Shown here: positions 27,186 to 35,242 of the stretch, one piece after another
Layout of the letters: each line of letters opens with the position of its first letter
Position numbering within the stretch: position 1 is the first letter of the stretch
NCBI GenBank assembly: GCA_036924835.1
Contig: JBAGRR010000001.1
Coordinates: 4,913,001 to 4,977,000 of the forward strand
Origin: Nitrobacteraceae bacterium AZCC 1564
GTDB taxonomy: Bacteria; Pseudomonadota; Alphaproteobacteria; Rhizobiales; Xanthobacteraceae
Length of the DNA: 64,000 nt
Reading direction: 5' to 3'
Notes under the pieces: model-generated
The model's input: the letters and a program-made list of their open reading frames with translations, nothing else
Told to the model about the DNA's origin: nothing
The model's database searches: none
Made by a program: the position numbers and the translations under genes

Positions 27186-27629
27186 ATGCGCGACGCATTA
27201 CCGCTGATACCTTCGGTCGAGCAGTTGTCCCGCATCATCGGCAGTGTCGCAGCGCCGGCATTTCTATTGGGCGCCGTCGCGGCGTTCATCTCGGTGCTGA
27301 TTTCGCGCATGAACCGGGTGATCGATCGCTCGCGATTCCTCCACGGCATTGTCGATGGCGATGGAACAAAAGCGTATCTCAAGTCGGACATTCCCCGCCT
27401 CAAGCGCCAAGCGGCGCTGCTCAACCAATCGATCTTCTATTGCACCATATGTGCCATCATCACGGGCTCTTTGATTATCGTCGCGTTTGTGAGCGCTATG
27501 CTGCATCTCGAGCATGAGTATGGTTTTGCACTCCTCTTTATTGTTGCGCTGACGTTTTTTGTTCTCTCGCTGATAAACCTCGCGCGCGAGACCCGAATTG
27601 CTCTCCACGAGTTCGATCATCACGTATAA
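27186..27629 (+). CDS. DUF2721 membrane protein
   Basis: A 147-residue protein from ATG 27186, 5 bp after the previous gene. It has one N-terminal hydrophobic segment (residues ~20-42, VAAPAFLLGAVAAFISVLIS), a charged helix (RMNRVIDRSRFL) and two further segments (FYCTICAIITGSLIIVAFVS and FALLFIVALTFFVLSLINLA). This three-helix layout with a conserved Arg-rich cytoplasmic loop defines DUF2721, a family with no known function. Co-transcription with the upstream secreted protein is likely. Confidence 0.85.
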   Translation: MRDALPLIPSVEQLSRIIGSVAAPAFLLGAVAAFISVLISRMNRVIDRSRFLHGIVDGDGTKAYLKSDIPRLKRQAALLNQSIFYCTICAIITGSLIIVAFVSAMLHLEHEYGFALLFIVALTFFVLSLINLARETRIALHEFDHHV

Positions 27630-27709
27630 CAGCCTCATTGACGCAAGCTGGACGAAGACCAGGTCGTTGGCGGCAAGTTTGTCGTAGCGCCTTCTGCAGC
27701 GTCCACCCT

Positions 27710-27760
27710 TATACGCAACTGGTTTCGCGCGCGACATTGGCTGGCGCATACGTAAACCGC
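27710..27760. repeat. dispersed copy of the 26344-26410 coding tail
   Basis: TATACGCAACTGGTTTCGCG and the following bases to CATACGTAAACC match, with scattered changes, the DNA that encodes the last 15 residues of the large secreted protein (26359-26410). Here it lies in a 326-bp gap (27630-27955) that otherwise shows no gene. Confidence 0.65.
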
Positions 27761-27955
27761 GCTGCGTCCATCGCCGGACATTCCAAGCATCGGTCGGCTG
27801 TAGGCCTCCCTCGTCGGACCTAAACGAGCGTGGGCGAAACTTAGGCATTGACCTAAGTATCGCGCGAGGCTAGAAGCGGGCAACAGCAGCACGATGGCGG
27901 CGCCGAGAGGACAGCACCATTTGGCGCCGGTTCATCAAACAGATGGACACAATCC

Positions 27956-28330
27956 ATGACTCCACAAGCAGGCCGCTCCGCGCCTCAGGGCAAGGTCTCG
28001 CCCGCGGTCGTTGATAGCGTCTTTCGCGCGCTGGCCGATCCCACACGGCGCGATGTCCTGGTTCGGCTCAGCGAACGCTCGGCCTCGGTCAGCGATCTCG
28101 CAGCGACGTACGATATGGCGCTGCCGTCCTTCATGGAGCACCTCAAGGTGCTGGAGGGCAGTGGGCTTGTTCGCTCCCACAAAGAAGGGCGCGTCCGGAC
28201 CTATGAGCTCGTGCCCAAGCAATTGAGGCTGGCGGAAGACTGGCTCACGCGTCAGCGCACGCTTTGGGAGCGCCGCCTTGATCAACTCGACAGCTATCTG
28301 ATGCAAATGAAACAGGAGAGTGAGAAGTGA
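27956..28330 (+). CDS. ArsR-family transcriptional regulator
   Basis: A 124-residue winged-helix regulator. VDSVFRALADPTRRDVLVRL is the typical first helix of the ArsR family, and SVSDLAATYDMALPSFMEHL followed by LEGSGLVRSHKEGRVRTYEL is the helix-turn-helix and wing. There are no metal-binding cysteines, so it belongs to the subgroup that is paired with SRPBCC/AHSA1 proteins. Its stop overlaps the start of the SRPBCC gene by 4 bp (GTGA), a strong sign of coupled translation and probably autoregulation of the pair. Confidence 0.92.
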   Translation: MTPQAGRSAPQGKVSPAVVDSVFRALADPTRRDVLVRLSERSASVSDLAATYDMALPSFMEHLKVLEGSGLVRSHKEGRVRTYELVPKQLRLAEDWLTRQRTLWERRLDQLDSYLMQMKQESEK

Positions 28331-28818
28331 CTTCATCCGTGATCAAGATCGACCCGAAACTCGACCTCGTCCTCGAACGCGAGATCGACGTTCCCGTTGA
28401 ACTCGTCTGGAAAGCCTGGACTTCACCGGAGCATCTGCGCCACTGGTTCGCGCCAAAGCCCTGGACGATTACCTCGTGTGAGATCGATCTGCGCCCCGGC
28501 GGCTTTCTCAACTTCACCATGCGCTCACCGGAGGGGCAGGAATATCCCCACACACAGTGCTACCTCGAAGTCTCTCCGTTCGAGCGGCTGGTGACCACTG
28601 ACACACTCCTCGGCGGCTATCGTCCCTCGCCAAATCCTTTTTTCACCGCCGTGATCGAACTCGCGAGGAACGGCAACGGCACGCGCTACAAGGCGATCGC
28701 CATTCACGGCAACGACGCAACGCGCCAGAAGCATGAGGAGATGGGATTCCATGGCGGCTGGGGCACTGTGCTGACGCAAATGGTGGACTACATCAAAGCG
28801 GGACGGATGCATTCCTGA
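28327..28818 (+). CDS. SRPBCC / AHSA1-domain protein
   Basis: A 163-residue START-like lipid- or ligand-binding protein with GTG start overlapping the ArsR stop by 4 bp. The diagnostic segments are REIDVPVELVWKAWTSPEHL, RHWFAPKPWT, CEIDLRPGGFLNFTMRSPEG and GFHGGWGTVLTQMVDYIKAG. AHSA1 proteins have a hydrophobic cavity and are commonly coupled to ArsR regulators, but the ligand is rarely known. A GC-rich hairpin follows 26 bp after the stop. Confidence 0.92.
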   Translation: MTSSVIKIDPKLDLVLEREIDVPVELVWKAWTSPEHLRHWFAPKPWTITSCEIDLRPGGFLNFTMRSPEGQEYPHTQCYLEVSPFERLVTTDTLLGGYRPSPNPFFTAVIELARNGNGTRYKAIAIHGNDATRQKHEEMGFHGGWGTVLTQMVDYIKAGRMHS

Positions 28819-28844
28819 TTAAAAGAGCCGGTGGTGATTTATGG

Positions 28845-28870
28845 CCCACGCCCCGCTGAAGGGGCGCGGG
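28845..28870 (+). terminator. putative terminator of the ArsR-SRPBCC operon
   Basis: CCCACGCCCC and GGGGCGCGGG form a 10-bp stem with one mismatch around GCTGAA, followed by CTTATTT. Position and composition fit an intrinsic terminator with a weak T-tract. Confidence 0.6.
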
Positions 28871-28901
28871 CTTATTTGGCCCTCTCGTTTGCGCAACGAG
28901 G

Positions 28902-28970
28902 CAAGGCGCGAAGATGTCGTCGAACGATCGCAATTGGTTTCGCGTGCGACCTTGCCGATGAATACCTAAA
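28902..28970. repeat. second dispersed copy of the 26344-26410 coding tail
   Basis: The sequence GCGAAGATGTCGTCGAACGA and the following ~45 bp, ending AATACCTAAACG, match the 3' end of the large secreted-protein gene (26347-26409) base by base with a few substitutions. It is non-coding here. Confidence 0.7.
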
Positions 28971-28999
28971 CGTCCGTTTTGCTTGGTGGGTGGCGGTTT

Positions 29000-29147
29000 C
29001 TAGTGTGGCGGTTCAGAAGTTCGCCCGTTTTTTCCTGCGAGTCCTTCCAGCGAACTTCTGAACCTGGACCACACGAGTGCCGCCGATTTGAAGTTCTTCC
29101 GAGTGAAGCCGCAAGCCTGTGCGAACTTCGGAATCGGGACACTCTAG
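29000..29147. repeat. CTAG-hairpin array of two hairpins
   Basis: Hairpin 1 (29000-29077) has arms GTTCAGAAGTTCGC and GCGAACTTCTGAAC and opens with CTAGTGTGG; its closing tetramer reads CGAG. Hairpin 2 (to 29147) starts with the arm GATTTGAAGTTCTTCC and ends GCGAACTTCGGAATC, GGGACACTCTAG, so its two arms come from different subtypes. The terminal CTAG supplies the TAG stop of the minus-strand HlyD gene. Confidence 0.85.
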
Positions 29148-30253
29148 AGATACGCCGTGTAAGAGTTGATCCACGCCAGAATGGACGCCAGCAGGCCAAT
29201 CACACCAGCATTCGGTGCGAATGCGGTGACGTTTCCCGACATTCCGAGCCGAAGCGACTCGCGGCTCATGTCGTCGGGAATGGAAAGTACGGCCGGAAAC
29301 GTTGTGGCGCCGCCGAGCGCGGTGGTCTTGGCAAGCGTGCCAGACACCGCGACCTGTCCCTGGCCAATCCCTTTGGGAATAGCGATCACCCGCGCATGGT
29401 AAATGCGGCCCGGAATATTGTCGAACACGATATCGACCGGCGCACCGTCCTTGACGGTCTGGAAACCGTTTTGGGGAAACAAGCCAACCAGCGTGATCTC
29501 GTTCTCGACGATGAACGACATCGTGCTTTGTGCCTGCATGGCACGATCGCCGACAGTTGCCGTGACGATCGTCACGTATCCATCGGCGGGCGCACGGATT
29601 GTCGTCTGCGCCAATTCCCAATTGGCATTTTCAAGCTGTGCCTGAATCTGCGCGACCGTGGTGTTGACGCCGCTGATTTCCGAATCCATTGCAAGCTTGG
29701 CGCTCTGTTGCGCCGCCTTCGCTGCGTTGAGTTGAGCCAGAACGGTTTCGTACGCGTTCTTTCTATCCTGTGCCTGAAACAGCGTGTTGGCATCCTCCGA
29801 TGCGAGTTGTTCGATGTTGGCAAGCCGTGTCGCGTTGAAGGCAACCTGCGCGGTCAGCCCCATCACGTTCGCGCTCGCTTGCAGATAATTCGCTTTCAGG
29901 ATTTCGACCTGTTGGCGTGCGGCCGCCAACGATGCCTGCAGTTGTGAAACCTTGTACTGGAATGGCGCAGGATCAATCTGAAACAATACGTCGCCAGTCT
30001 TTAGCAGCACGTTGGGTTTGGCCGGAATGGCGATGATCTGACCCGACACATTCGGCGTCACCTCAACTACACGGCCCGCGACGGTCAATCGTCCAGCTGG
30101 TGTCAGATAGTTAAACAAAGCGAGGAAGGTCGCGAGGATCAGCGCCCCAACAAAAACCGCAACCGAGCCGGAGACCCATCCCCAGCGGACCAGCTTGAAT
30201 CTTACGAAGATGGCCCAGAGAGCAATAACATAAAGGCAAAGAATGATGAGCAT
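29144..30253 (-). CDS. HlyD-family membrane fusion protein (YibH/EmrA-like)
   Basis: A 369-residue periplasmic adaptor from ATG 30253. Two hydrophobic segments at the N-terminus (residues ~1-18 and ~24-48) anchor it in the inner membrane; the two-segment layout resembles YibH/YiaV. The biotinyl-lipoyl-like half motifs are GRVVEVTPNVSGQIIAIPAK, VLFQIDPAPFQYKVSQLQAS and the returning WELAQTTIRAPADGYV, with a long helical hairpin between them (90-215) and a beta-barrel after. The partner transporter and outer membrane channel are not adjacent. The stop codon TAG comes from the CTAG end of a repeat, so the natural C-terminus may have been altered. Confidence 0.88.
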   Translation of the reverse strand: MLIILCLYVIALWAIFVRFKLVRWGWVSGSVAVFVGALILATFLALFNYLTPAGRLTVAGRVVEVTPNVSGQIIAIPAKPNVLLKTGDVLFQIDPAPFQYKVSQLQASLAAARQQVEILKANYLQASANVMGLTAQVAFNATRLANIEQLASEDANTLFQAQDRKNAYETVLAQLNAAKAAQQSAKLAMDSEISGVNTTVAQIQAQLENANWELAQTTIRAPADGYVTIVTATVGDRAMQAQSTMSFIVENEITLVGLFPQNGFQTVKDGAPVDIVFDNIPGRIYHARVIAIPKGIGQGQVAVSGTLAKTTALGGATTFPAVLSIPDDMSRESLRLGMSGNVTAFAPNAGVIGLLASILAWINSYTAYL

Positions 30254-30642
30254 GGCATGCTCCACCGTTGTATTTGCCGTTCTCTCAGGCTACCGGCGGG
30301 GAAGGCGACTGACAACGCAAATTCCGCCAGTCTATTCTGCGTATCGGGCGGCGAAGCTTCATGAGCCAAAGCGGAACGCTTTGGTCTCAATTATCGTCGG
30401 CGAGCTTTCTGCAAGCTTCAACCTTCCCCAAATGGCTGACTTGGTGCGCCGTTTGCGCCGGGCTAATTTGCGTGGACCATAAGCTTTGGGCGATGAACTC
30501 AAGCGCTCTTGTTGTCGTGCCCAGCGTATCGGTCGCTTTTTCCATCATGATCGGCTGGGCCGGAGCGATGCTTTTGCACCTGCTGCGCCACCCATAAGGA
30601 TCTCTGCCTCGAAACGACCCTGATCTGATTGAGGAGAAGTCC
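30254..30642. other. intergenic region, divergent promoters likely
   Basis: About 390 bp between the HlyD start on the minus strand and a truncated gene on the plus strand. A plus-strand frame 30361-30597 encodes a short hydrophobic stretch near its end but no family is recognised. No repeats were seen. Confidence 0.45.
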
Positions 30643-30753
30643 ATGTCCTCCCACACTCAGCACACACTATCGCGACGCGGATTTTGCCTGTGCCGCATGA
30701 CGGCCGGCACCTTGGCGGCGTTCGCACCCTGGTTGGCGCGAGGAGAAGCTGAA
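30643..30753 (+). pseudogene. Tat-signal leader of a truncated exported protein
   Basis: GAGGAG lies 8 nt before an ATG that starts a twin-arginine leader: SRRGFCLCRMTAGTLAAFAP, then WLARGEAE. Sense is lost exactly where the 3' end of the minus-strand AraC gene begins (30754), so the body of the gene is missing. The leader resembles those of Tat-exported metallo-beta-lactamase-fold proteins found in Bradyrhizobium relatives (inference from memory). Confidence 0.65.
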
Positions 30754-31761
30754 TCAACTTGTCTCGTTTCTCCACCGCTCGCGAAATTCTCGCGGGGTAC
30801 ATCCGGAGATCCGGCGGAAAGCGCGAGCAAAGTGGGCAGGGTCCGCGTAGCCCGATGAGAATGCCACGTCGATGATCTTGTTCTCCGTATCGCTCAGGAG
30901 CTTTACCGCATTGTTGAAGCGAACCTGCGCAAGCAGGTCTGAGTATGTCAGCCCTGCAAGCGACAGTTTCCTTTGCAGACTCCTGACACTCATTCCAACG
31001 ATCTCGGCTGCTTGATTGAGCGCAGGGCCTCCTTCATCAAGGTACGACGGTAAAGTCAGCTTGAGAATGCTGACGATGTCGTTGCTGAAAGGCTGTTGCT
31101 CAGTCTCAGGTGAATTGGTCCGCACAACATCTGCCAGATTGGAGCGGCTCAAGAACTGCGGGGGCACTTCGATCCATGAAGCCCTCTGACCTGACAGGAA
31201 GCGTGTGTTCGGCCAAAGCGACTGAACTTCAATACTCGGCGTATAGGTCGCTTCAAACGCGATCACTGCCGGAGTCCAGTTCGCTCCCGCGAATTGACGG
31301 ACGATGTGCATGACGAATATGTTCTGAAGCCATTGGGACATCTCAAGGTGGAAAATGCCCTTCGTTCCAACGAGGACGCTGCAAATCTTCACGCTCTCGA
31401 CAGATGGCTCCAGCCATAGTTTGAGATTTGTATCTTCGATCGGCGCCCACTTGCACATCTGTTGAAGAGCAACCAGCAGGGTTGGCGAATGGCGAATTCG
31501 AGCCCGCATGGCTTGGCTTAAGTGGTCGAATGAGAGCCGCTGGGCAGCGCGAAAGGCAATCTCTGACAGACCTTGCTTTTCCTGGGCGGCTGTCGCGAAG
31601 CGAACTGCCGGCAGCAGCGGCACGTAATGATCCGCTTTTTCTTCCAAGGACGTAGGCAGCAGAAATTTAGCGAGAAGTGCGGAAGTTGGTCCGCCTATCT
31701 CGGAGTGAATCTCAGCGAAAGGCATGAGAAATTGACAACGAGTCAGCGGAATGACGGGCAT
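30754..31761 (-). CDS. AraC-family transcriptional regulator
   Basis: A 335-residue regulator. The N-terminal ~220 residues have the Arabinose_bd-type layout seen in the ArgR/OruR-like AraC subgroup (QAMRARIRHSPTLLVALQQM, then the segment SRSNLADVVRTNSPETEQQP). The C-terminal domain carries the two AraC helix-turn-helices: LNQAAEIVGMSVRSLQRKLS and IIDVAFSSGYADPAHFARAF, followed by SGCTPREFRERWR. Its end abuts the truncated Tat gene in the opposite direction, which indicates a past rearrangement at 30753/30754. The target genes are unknown. Confidence 0.88.
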   Translation of the reverse strand: MPVIPLTRCQFLMPFAEIHSEIGGPTSALLAKFLLPTSLEEKADHYVPLLPAVRFATAAQEKQGLSEIAFRAAQRLSFDHLSQAMRARIRHSPTLLVALQQMCKWAPIEDTNLKLWLEPSVESVKICSVLVGTKGIFHLEMSQWLQNIFVMHIVRQFAGANWTPAVIAFEATYTPSIEVQSLWPNTRFLSGQRASWIEVPPQFLSRSNLADVVRTNSPETEQQPFSNDIVSILKLTLPSYLDEGGPALNQAAEIVGMSVRSLQRKLSLAGLTYSDLLAQVRFNNAVKLLSDTENKIIDVAFSSGYADPAHFARAFRRISGCTPREFRERWRNETS

Positions 31762-31977
31762 ACTATCTTATCCCAGAAGTTTACCGCGATCGCAGACTAG
31801 CAGGCCGCAAATCTTCTTGCCTTGTCTTTGTCGCGGGCCCAGGCCGACAAGAAGCGCCCGATTAATTCCATTTGACGGAAATTTTGGCGGCTGATGGCCA
31901 GATTAACCTTTGAGGCGACTGTAGCTTAGGGGCCCGTTTTTCTTGAGAGAGCAAAGGCTTCACGCCTCGCATCACCG

Positions 31978-32334
31978 ATGAAAGCTGTCCGTTTGCCTTC
32001 ATCCCAAGCGGTCCGCGCTGTCATTGCCGCGTCGCTGCGACATGGAGACGCATCACTCGAAAGTAGTGCTCGAAAACTCAAGATCAGCGCGCGCACGTTA
32101 CAGCGTCATCTCAGCCGCATGGGCACAAGTCACAGCGAAATGCTCGCGGAGGCTCGCCTGAACCTCGCCTGCCGCCTGCTCGAGGGCTCAAGCCAGCGTC
32201 TGTCGGATATCGCCAAAACCCTCGGATATTCCAACGCAAGCAGCTTCAGCCGGACTTTCGTGCGTTTGATGAAAGTTCAACCTGTTGTTTACAGGAAGCA
32301 GCAACTTGCCCGTAAGGATAGGCCGGCACACTAG
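31978..32334 (+). CDS. AraC-type DNA-binding domain protein without sensor domain
   Basis: A 118-residue protein that consists almost only of the AraC DNA-binding domain: LESSARKLKISARTLQRHLS, then LACRLLEGSSQRLSDIAKTL and GYSNASSFSRTFVRLMKVQP. The effector domain is absent; either this is a stand-alone MarA-like activator or the 3' portion of a larger gene that lost its 5' part. The stop codon TAG at 32332-32334 belongs to the opening CTAG of a hairpin repeat, so the C-terminus is set by the repeat. It is divergent from the AraC gene at 31761. Confidence 0.75.
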   Translation: MKAVRLPSSQAVRAVIAASLRHGDASLESSARKLKISARTLQRHLSRMGTSHSEMLAEARLNLACRLLEGSSQRLSDIAKTLGYSNASSFSRTFVRLMKVQPVVYRKQQLARKDRPAH

Positions 32335-32499
32335 TGGAGTCCTCTGCGCCATTCCGAACGATTGGCGCGAAATGGCAAGACGCGCGATCTGAATTGGCGC
32401 GAAATGCTTAGCGAAGCTGCCCAAATTGCCGGGCTCTAGTGTCCCGAATGCAAAGTCCGCCCCATCGTGCAGCGGGCTTTGGATTCCAGAGAACACTAG
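32331..32499. repeat. CTAG-hairpin array, partly decayed
   Basis: The first unit opens CTAGTGGAGTCC at 32331 and closes CTCTAG at 32439, but its arms have diverged. The second unit (32436-32499) is type A with left arm AATGCAAAGTCCGC and a shortened right arm GCGGGCTTTGGATT, closing with CACTAG. The array separates the small AraC gene from the secreted protein at 32601. Confidence 0.8.
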
Positions 32500-32600
32500 A
32501 AGGAGCCATTTGTTTGCCTGATCGGAGAATCCGCGGGGAATTGGGAAAGCCAGATCGCCTCACCCAAAAGAGTTAGCCCGCTGTAATGGAGAGAACCACC

Positions 32601-33269
32601 ATGACAGTTCGTACTGCTCTGATTTCGTTTTGCGCCGGCGCATTGCTGATCTGCCCACAAGATCTTTTTGCTCAATCGGCATCCGAACGTAAGCCGCATA
32701 CGCCGCTTGAGAAATCTATCGGCCAGGCGAAGCCGGAAGTCGTGCCCTCGCTCTTCGTTCTCAATTCGCGCGGTGCGAGCTTGAAGGACGGGAAACTTGT
32801 GCTGACCGGAATTTCGCCGAATGCTATCGTGTTTGCCGACCGACCTGTTCGGGCGGCCGGGCACGATCTCACAGCGCGAATTGTCGAGGATTGGGGTAAC
32901 GGCAGCGACAATTTCGCAAAAGATCCCCCGAACGCTACGGTTTCCGGATTCAAGAGTGACGGTTCATCGGTGATGGACGCCGTCGTTGTCCTGAAGTCAC
33001 CCAAGCTTGAAGGCGACAAACTGACTTTCGATGTCGATGTGCTCGAAGGCGATCTTGCGGGAGCTGATGGGCCGGCCTCGGTCTTCATCGACATCATTGG
33101 CCGGCCGTTTACGCCGCTGTCCTTTGCCGGCGTCGCCCGCCGGACGGCATGGCGCGGGGCTTTCTACCGTGGCGCTGCCTATGCAGGAGCCGCCGCCGTG
33201 GCCGGCGCTGCGGCCTATCCGTATTACGCAGCCCGATGCGGATACTATCCTTATCCGCCTTGCTATTGA
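32601..33269 (+). CDS. secreted protein with Ala/Tyr-rich C-terminus, unknown function
   Basis: A 222-residue exported protein from ATG 32601; the frame also opens at 32586. The signal peptide TVRTALISFCAGALLICPQD ends at LFAQ. The mature N-terminal ~150 residues have alternating beta-like segments (SLFVLNSRGASLKDGKLVLT, TFDVDVLEGDLAGADGPASV). The C-terminus turns into an Ala/Tyr-rich stretch (AAYAGAAAVAGAAAYPYYAA, RCGYYPYPPCY) resembling other surface proteins in this window. No family is recognised. The next gene is 156 bp downstream on the same strand. Confidence 0.65.
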   Translation: MTVRTALISFCAGALLICPQDLFAQSASERKPHTPLEKSIGQAKPEVVPSLFVLNSRGASLKDGKLVLTGISPNAIVFADRPVRAAGHDLTARIVEDWGNGSDNFAKDPPNATVSGFKSDGSSVMDAVVVLKSPKLEGDKLTFDVDVLEGDLAGADGPASVFIDIIGRPFTPLSFAGVARRTAWRGAFYRGAAYAGAAAVAGAAAYPYYAARCGYYPYPPCY

Positions 33270-33425
33270 GCCGCGTCGACTGGCGGCATCGTCGCCGCTG
33301 CAGCGTTGCACGGTTCATCCGGACGACCCTGTCATTGAGGCCATCGCTGTCGCGTTCAAGGCAGTGAACGAAAATAGGAATCACGACCCCTCATGTGAGT
33401 TCATTTCAAAAAAAAGGAGATAGCG

Positions 33426-34856
33426 ATGAAGATTAGCCGTCGATCCCTTGCATTTGGTGGAATGGGGCTGCTGGCAGGAGCCGCCGCAACGCGATCAGCC
33501 TTTGCCCAGGATTCCTTTCTTGGTGTGGGCCAGGGTCTCGAGGATTTCTGGCTCGCGAGCGATGCCTACATTTTTGGCTATCCGCTGGTGACGATGGAAA
33601 TGACACGCCGGATCATTACCAATGTTGCCGAACCCGTCGGAACGCGGGGACCGATGGGCCATATCATCAAGCTACGCCAATATCCGAATGCCTCGTTCAG
33701 GGACGTCACCGCGCCAAACGCGGACACGCTCTATACGACGGCGTTTTTCGATGTCGGGCAAGAGCCGTGGGTGTTGAGTATCCCCGATATGAAGGGGCGC
33801 TATTTCCTGATGCCCATGCTGGACGGTTGGACGACGGTGTTTCACGTCCCGGGCAAGCGCACCACGGGCACCGGCGCACAAACCTACGCAATCACTGGAC
33901 CGGATTGGAAAGGCAAGCTGCCGGATGGCGTGAAGGAGTACAAATCGGCCACCAACATCGTATGGCTGCTCGGCCGCATCTATTGCACCGGCACGCCGGA
34001 GGACTACGCGGCCGTGCACAAGTTGCAGGACGAGTGCAAGCTCGTTCCGCTCAGTGCCTACGGCAAGCCGTACACGCCACCTGCGGGAAAGGTCGATTCG
34101 TCCATCGACATGAAGACAGCTGTCCGCGAACAGGTCAATCGCATGGACGCGGTGTCGTATTTCAAGCTGCTGTGCGAGCTCATGAAGGCCAATCCGCCAT
34201 ACGCGGCAGATGCACCCCAGCTTGCCAAATTCGCCCGCATCGGCATCGTCCCGGGACAGGACTTTGACGAAAGCAAGCTCAAGGCGGACTTCCTGAAGCG
34301 CGTGCCGGAATTGTCGTTCGACAGGATCATGCTCCAGTTCAAGATCAACAAGGCGATCAAGGACGAGAATGGTTTTGCCTACACGACCAAAACCGGCATC
34401 TACGGCACCGATTATTTGATGCGGGCCCTCGTCACCGCCATTGGCCTCGGCGCCAACCGTCCGCAAGATGCGGTCTACCCCACCTCGGAAAAGGATGCGG
34501 ATGGCCGCAAGTACAACGGCGCGAACAAATACGTCATGCGGTTTCCCAAAGGCCACCTGCCTCCCGCGGAGGGGTTCTGGTCACTCACGATGTACGACAG
34601 CGGCTACTTCTTTGTGAACAATCCGCTCAACCGCTACTCGATCAGTGCCCGCGAGGATCTGAAGCAGAATCCGGATGGCTCGACTGATCTTTACATTCAG
34701 AAGGACTCCCCAGGCAAAGATAAGGAAGCAAACTGGCTTCCTGCGCCGGCGGGAGATTTCATACTCATGCTGCGCATGTACTGGCCGCAGGAAACCGACC
34801 CGTCGATCATCAACGGCACGTGGACGGTTCCTCCCGCCAAGAAGGTCGGGGCTTGA
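33426..34856 (+). CDS. DUF1254/DUF1214 domain protein, exported
   Basis: A 476-residue protein with a twin-arginine-like leader (ISRRSLAFGGMGLLAGAA, ending AFAQ). The N-terminal DUF1254 region includes YIFGYPLVTMEMTRRI, APNADTLYTTAFFDVGQEPW and DMKGRYFLMPMLDGWTTVF; the C-terminal DUF1214 region includes YVMRFPKGHLPPAEGFWSLT, MYDSGYFFVNNPLNRYSIS and DLYIQKDSPGKDKEANWLPA. Two-domain proteins of this kind are widespread and have no established activity. AAAAAAAGGAGATAGCG before the ATG is a strong ribosome binding site. A large nested repeat follows 21 bp after the stop. Confidence 0.9.
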   Translation: MKISRRSLAFGGMGLLAGAAATRSAFAQDSFLGVGQGLEDFWLASDAYIFGYPLVTMEMTRRIITNVAEPVGTRGPMGHIIKLRQYPNASFRDVTAPNADTLYTTAFFDVGQEPWVLSIPDMKGRYFLMPMLDGWTTVFHVPGKRTTGTGAQTYAITGPDWKGKLPDGVKEYKSATNIVWLLGRIYCTGTPEDYAAVHKLQDECKLVPLSAYGKPYTPPAGKVDSSIDMKTAVREQVNRMDAVSYFKLLCELMKANPPYAADAPQLAKFARIGIVPGQDFDESKLKADFLKRVPELSFDRIMLQFKINKAIKDENGFAYTTKTGIYGTDYLMRALVTAIGLGANRPQDAVYPTSEKDADGRKYNGANKYVMRFPKGHLPPAEGFWSLTMYDSGYFFVNNPLNRYSISAREDLKQNPDGSTDLYIQKDSPGKDKEANWLPAPAGDFILMLRMYWPQETDPSIINGTWTVPPAKKVGA

Positions 34857-34877
34857 GAATTTGAACTCATGCCGGCA

Positions 34878-35115
34878 CTAGTGTCCCTTAAGTTCTGACA
34901 TTCGTAAGCGAGCTAGTGTCCCGTCTCCGAATAACCGCCTCATTCGCGGCGCGCTCGCACGGTTATTCGGAGACGAGAGGACACTAGCAGAATCAAAATG
35001 CTAGTGTGGCTTTGTCTCGCAATTGCCGATGAGAAACCTGCCGCAAGAGAGATCGGCAATTGCGAGACGCCACACTAGCCGCAAACTGATACGAATGTCA
35101 GAACCGGGACACTAG
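34878..35115. repeat. nested CTAG element: outer stem enclosing two hairpins
   Basis: The outer ends 34878-34912 and 35079-35115 pair through GTGTCCC/GGGACAC and GTTCTGACATTCG/CGAATGTCAGAAC. Inside are two complete CTAG hairpins: 34913-34987 with arms GTCTCCGAATAACCG / CGGTTATTCGGAGAC, and 35001-35078 with arms GTCTCGCAATTGCCGA / TCGGCAATTGCGAGAC. A 13-nt linker CAGAATCAAAATG joins them. Folded as a single strand the unit makes a cloverleaf-like three-stem figure. Confidence 0.92.
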
Positions 35116-35138
35116 GAGTGGGCCGGCATGAACCAGGT

Positions 35139-35242
35139 CTAAAGCGCGATGAGATCAGGATGAATCATCATCGCGCTTTAGGTTATTGTTTGAGCATGAT
35201 CTTTTCGGAAAACCGCTGCACACTTTTCCGGATCATGCTCTA
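35139..35242. repeat. second palindromic family: two adjacent hairpins
   Basis: The first hairpin, 35139-35181, has arms CTAAAGCGCGATGA and TCATCGCGCTTTAG. The second, about 35192-35239, has arms AGCATGATC(TTTTCGGAAAA) and (CTTTTCCG)GATCATGCT. Elements of this type are common in Bradyrhizobium relatives. The closing CTAG supplies the TAG stop of the minus-strand cyclase gene. Confidence 0.85.

Noticed and set aside
28979-29947. 322-codon plus-strand frame
   Set aside because: It is antisense to the HlyD gene and begins in a repeat array.
34878-35115. tRNA or tmRNA gene, suggested by the cloverleaf
   Set aside because: No T-loop GTTCGAATC box, no anticodon arm geometry and no CCA; the stems are far longer than those of tRNA.
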